Positions 5,579 to 6,503 of a stretch of 6,503 nucleotides of DNA are shown here, piece by piece (within the stretch, counting starts at the first letter, position 1; each line of letters starts with the position of its first letter). This DNA is from JBCDBY01 sp039182715. GTDB lineage: Bacteria > Planctomycetota > PLA2. A program made the translations under genes and the position numbers. The notes under the pieces were generated by a model. That model had not been told where the DNA came from. It worked only from the letters and a program-made list of their open reading frames with translations, and did no database searches. The DNA lies in contig JBCDBY010000267.1 of assembly GCA_039182715.1 (NCBI GenBank), positions 1-6,503 of the forward strand. Direction: 5' to 3'.

Positions 5579-6496
5579 ATGCAAACCCGACTGCTTGCCA
5601 TCCTCACCCTCGCGTTCGTCGCGTCGCCCGTGCTCGCACAGAGCGACGCCGACTGGAAGCGCTCCGTTCAGAACTTCAAGGACGACTACAAGAAGAAGTC
5701 CATCAAGTTCAAGAACCGCGCCATCGAGGGCCTACCCACCAACGACGCGCGCACCGTCAGCTTCATCATCGACAAGGAGAAGCTGCTCTCGTCGAAGGAC
5801 TGGATGATCCGCTTCAAGGCGGCCCAGCGCCTGGCGCGCATCCGCACGCCGGAAATCCGCAAGAAGATGCTGACCTACGCCGAGCACCGCGACAAGCGCG
5901 TGCGCGAGGGCGTCTTCGCCGCGCTCTGCTTCGGCCGCGACCCGCAGCTCGACCCGCCCGTCATCCTCAAGGGCCTGCAGGACCCCGCCTGGGAAGTGCG
6001 CCGCATGGCGTGCTGGGCGGCGGGCAAGCAGCGCGTCCGCGAGGCGGTCGACCCGATGATCGCGATGATCCACCAGGTCGGTCGCGACGGACGCACGATC
6101 CAGGAGGGCGAGACGAGCCCGCGCGTGCGCAACGTGCTGCTCTTCAACCTCGAGGAGATCACCGGCAAGAACTTCTTCTCGGACGTCGAGCAGTGGAAGC
6201 AGTACTGGGAGCGCAACCGCGACAAGGAACTGCCGCCGGTCAAGCGCTTCGACGTCGGTCAGTTCGGTGACGTCAAGCTCAACTTCAACGACACCTTCGC
6301 GCGGCGTGGCTCGGGCCCGCTCGTCATCGCGCTGCCGTTGACGAACAAGCTGTCGACGTACTACATGCCGTACTTCAACCAGTACCTGTTCGTGAAGTGG
6401 CTCTTCATCAACCTGCCGCCGGTCACCGGCTTCCCGGACGTGCAGCGGTCCAGGACCCTGGCAAATACTATCGCAACAATGTCGTGGGCTCGCTGA
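5579..6496 (+). CDS. Exported HEAT-repeat protein, C-terminus replaced by foreign sequence
   Basis: Residues 1-20 form a clear signal peptide (MQTRLLAILTLAFVASPVLA, cleavage after ALA-type VLA before QSDADW), so the product is exported. Residues about 22-50 are Lys-rich and helical. Residues 73-165 carry HEAT-like helical pairs, for example DWMIRFKAAQRLARI (74-88), DKRVREGVFAALCFGRD (105-121) and DPAWEVRRMACWAAGK (135-150). ITGKNFFSDVEQWKQYWE (194-211) is a motif often seen after HEAT repeats in planctomycete secreted proteins. From about 240 the pattern GSGPLVIALPLTNKLSTYYM looks like the first strand of an alpha/beta-hydrolase-like domain. After Gln289 (6445) the frame loses coding character and stops at 6496, while another frame becomes galE-like. 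The real protein is therefore probably longer and is cut here at the junction. The start is set by GGAGA five bases upstream. The function is unknown, and HEAT repeats usually mediate protein contacts. Confidence 0.75.
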   Translation: MQTRLLAILTLAFVASPVLAQSDADWKRSVQNFKDDYKKKSIKFKNRAIEGLPTNDARTVSFIIDKEKLLSSKDWMIRFKAAQRLARIRTPEIRKKMLTYAEHRDKRVREGVFAALCFGRDPQLDPPVILKGLQDPAWEVRRMACWAAGKQRVREAVDPMIAMIHQVGRDGRTIQEGETSPRVRNVLLFNLEEITGKNFFSDVEQWKQYWERNRDKELPPVKRFDVGQFGDVKLNFNDTFARRGSGPLVIALPLTNKLSTYYMPYFNQYLFVKWLFINLPPVTGFPDVQRSRTLANTIATMSWAR

Positions 6497-6503
6497 ATGT
6501 CGC
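6448..6503 (+). pseudogene. Fragment of UDP-glucose 4-epimerase (galE-like) at the window end
   Basis: In the frame starting at 6448 the last 56 bases encode VQDPGKYYRNNVVGSLNV and run off the window. This matches the GalE segment that follows the ...VGESV stretch (family pattern VxxPxxYYxNNVxGTLxLL), which packs near the NAD-binding site of this extended short-chain dehydrogenase. Upstream of 6448 the same frame gives no GalE-like sequence, so the fragment has no start of its own. It joins the HEAT-repeat gene in a different frame. It may be an assembly chimera, or a true rearrangement that placed the 3' part of galE here. A different nucleotide-sugar epimerase is possible, but the YYRNNV motif favours GalE. 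Confidence 0.6.

Overview
This is a GC-rich bacterial window with the strongly G/C-biased third codon positions of a high-GC Gram-negative. It carries lipobox lipoproteins, an ispF-cysS pair with overlapping ends, a divergent ispD and a secreted HEAT-repeat protein of a type common in Planctomycetota. I infer Planctomycetota or a neighbouring phylum with modest confidence. Both ends look like contig ends. The left end is cut inside an IS630-type insertion sequence. The right end changes abruptly from one gene into a galE fragment.

Layout from left to right. Positions 1-126 hold the edge of an IS630-like element, with the first 18 codons of its transposase on the minus strand. Positions 241-906 (-) encode a small lipoprotein. 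Positions 907-1346 are an unassigned gap with a long open minus frame that may be a gene remnant. Positions 1347-1934 (+) encode an ECF-type sigma factor with no visible anti-sigma partner. Positions 1946-2108 form a palindromic element containing six 14-bp (twelve 7-bp) tandem repeats, lying between the convergent sigma gene and the next gene. Positions 2144-2812 (-) encode a second lipoprotein that is clearly a paralogue of the first.

Next is a conserved housekeeping block. ispF (4272-4742) and cysS (2860-4275) lie on the minus strand with overlapping stop and start codons, and ispD (4766-5386) diverges from ispF across only 23 bp. IspD and IspF are the third and fifth enzymes of the MEP isoprenoid pathway. 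CysS charges tRNA-Cys. The 23-bp gap contains two overlapping, oppositely directed -10-like hexamers placed so that both genes could be leaderless. ispD is followed by a strong hairpin.

Positions 5579-6496 (+) encode an exported HEAT-repeat protein that appears to be entering an alpha/beta-hydrolase-like region when the sequence switches, near 6440-6448, into a different frame encoding an unmistakable UDP-glucose 4-epimerase segment. This is either an assembly chimera or a real truncating rearrangement.

I do not see a convincing new defence or mobile system. The most interesting items are the lipoprotein paralogues flanking an orphan sigma factor, the compact bidirectional ispF/ispD start region, the heptamer palindrome, and the HEAT/galE junction.
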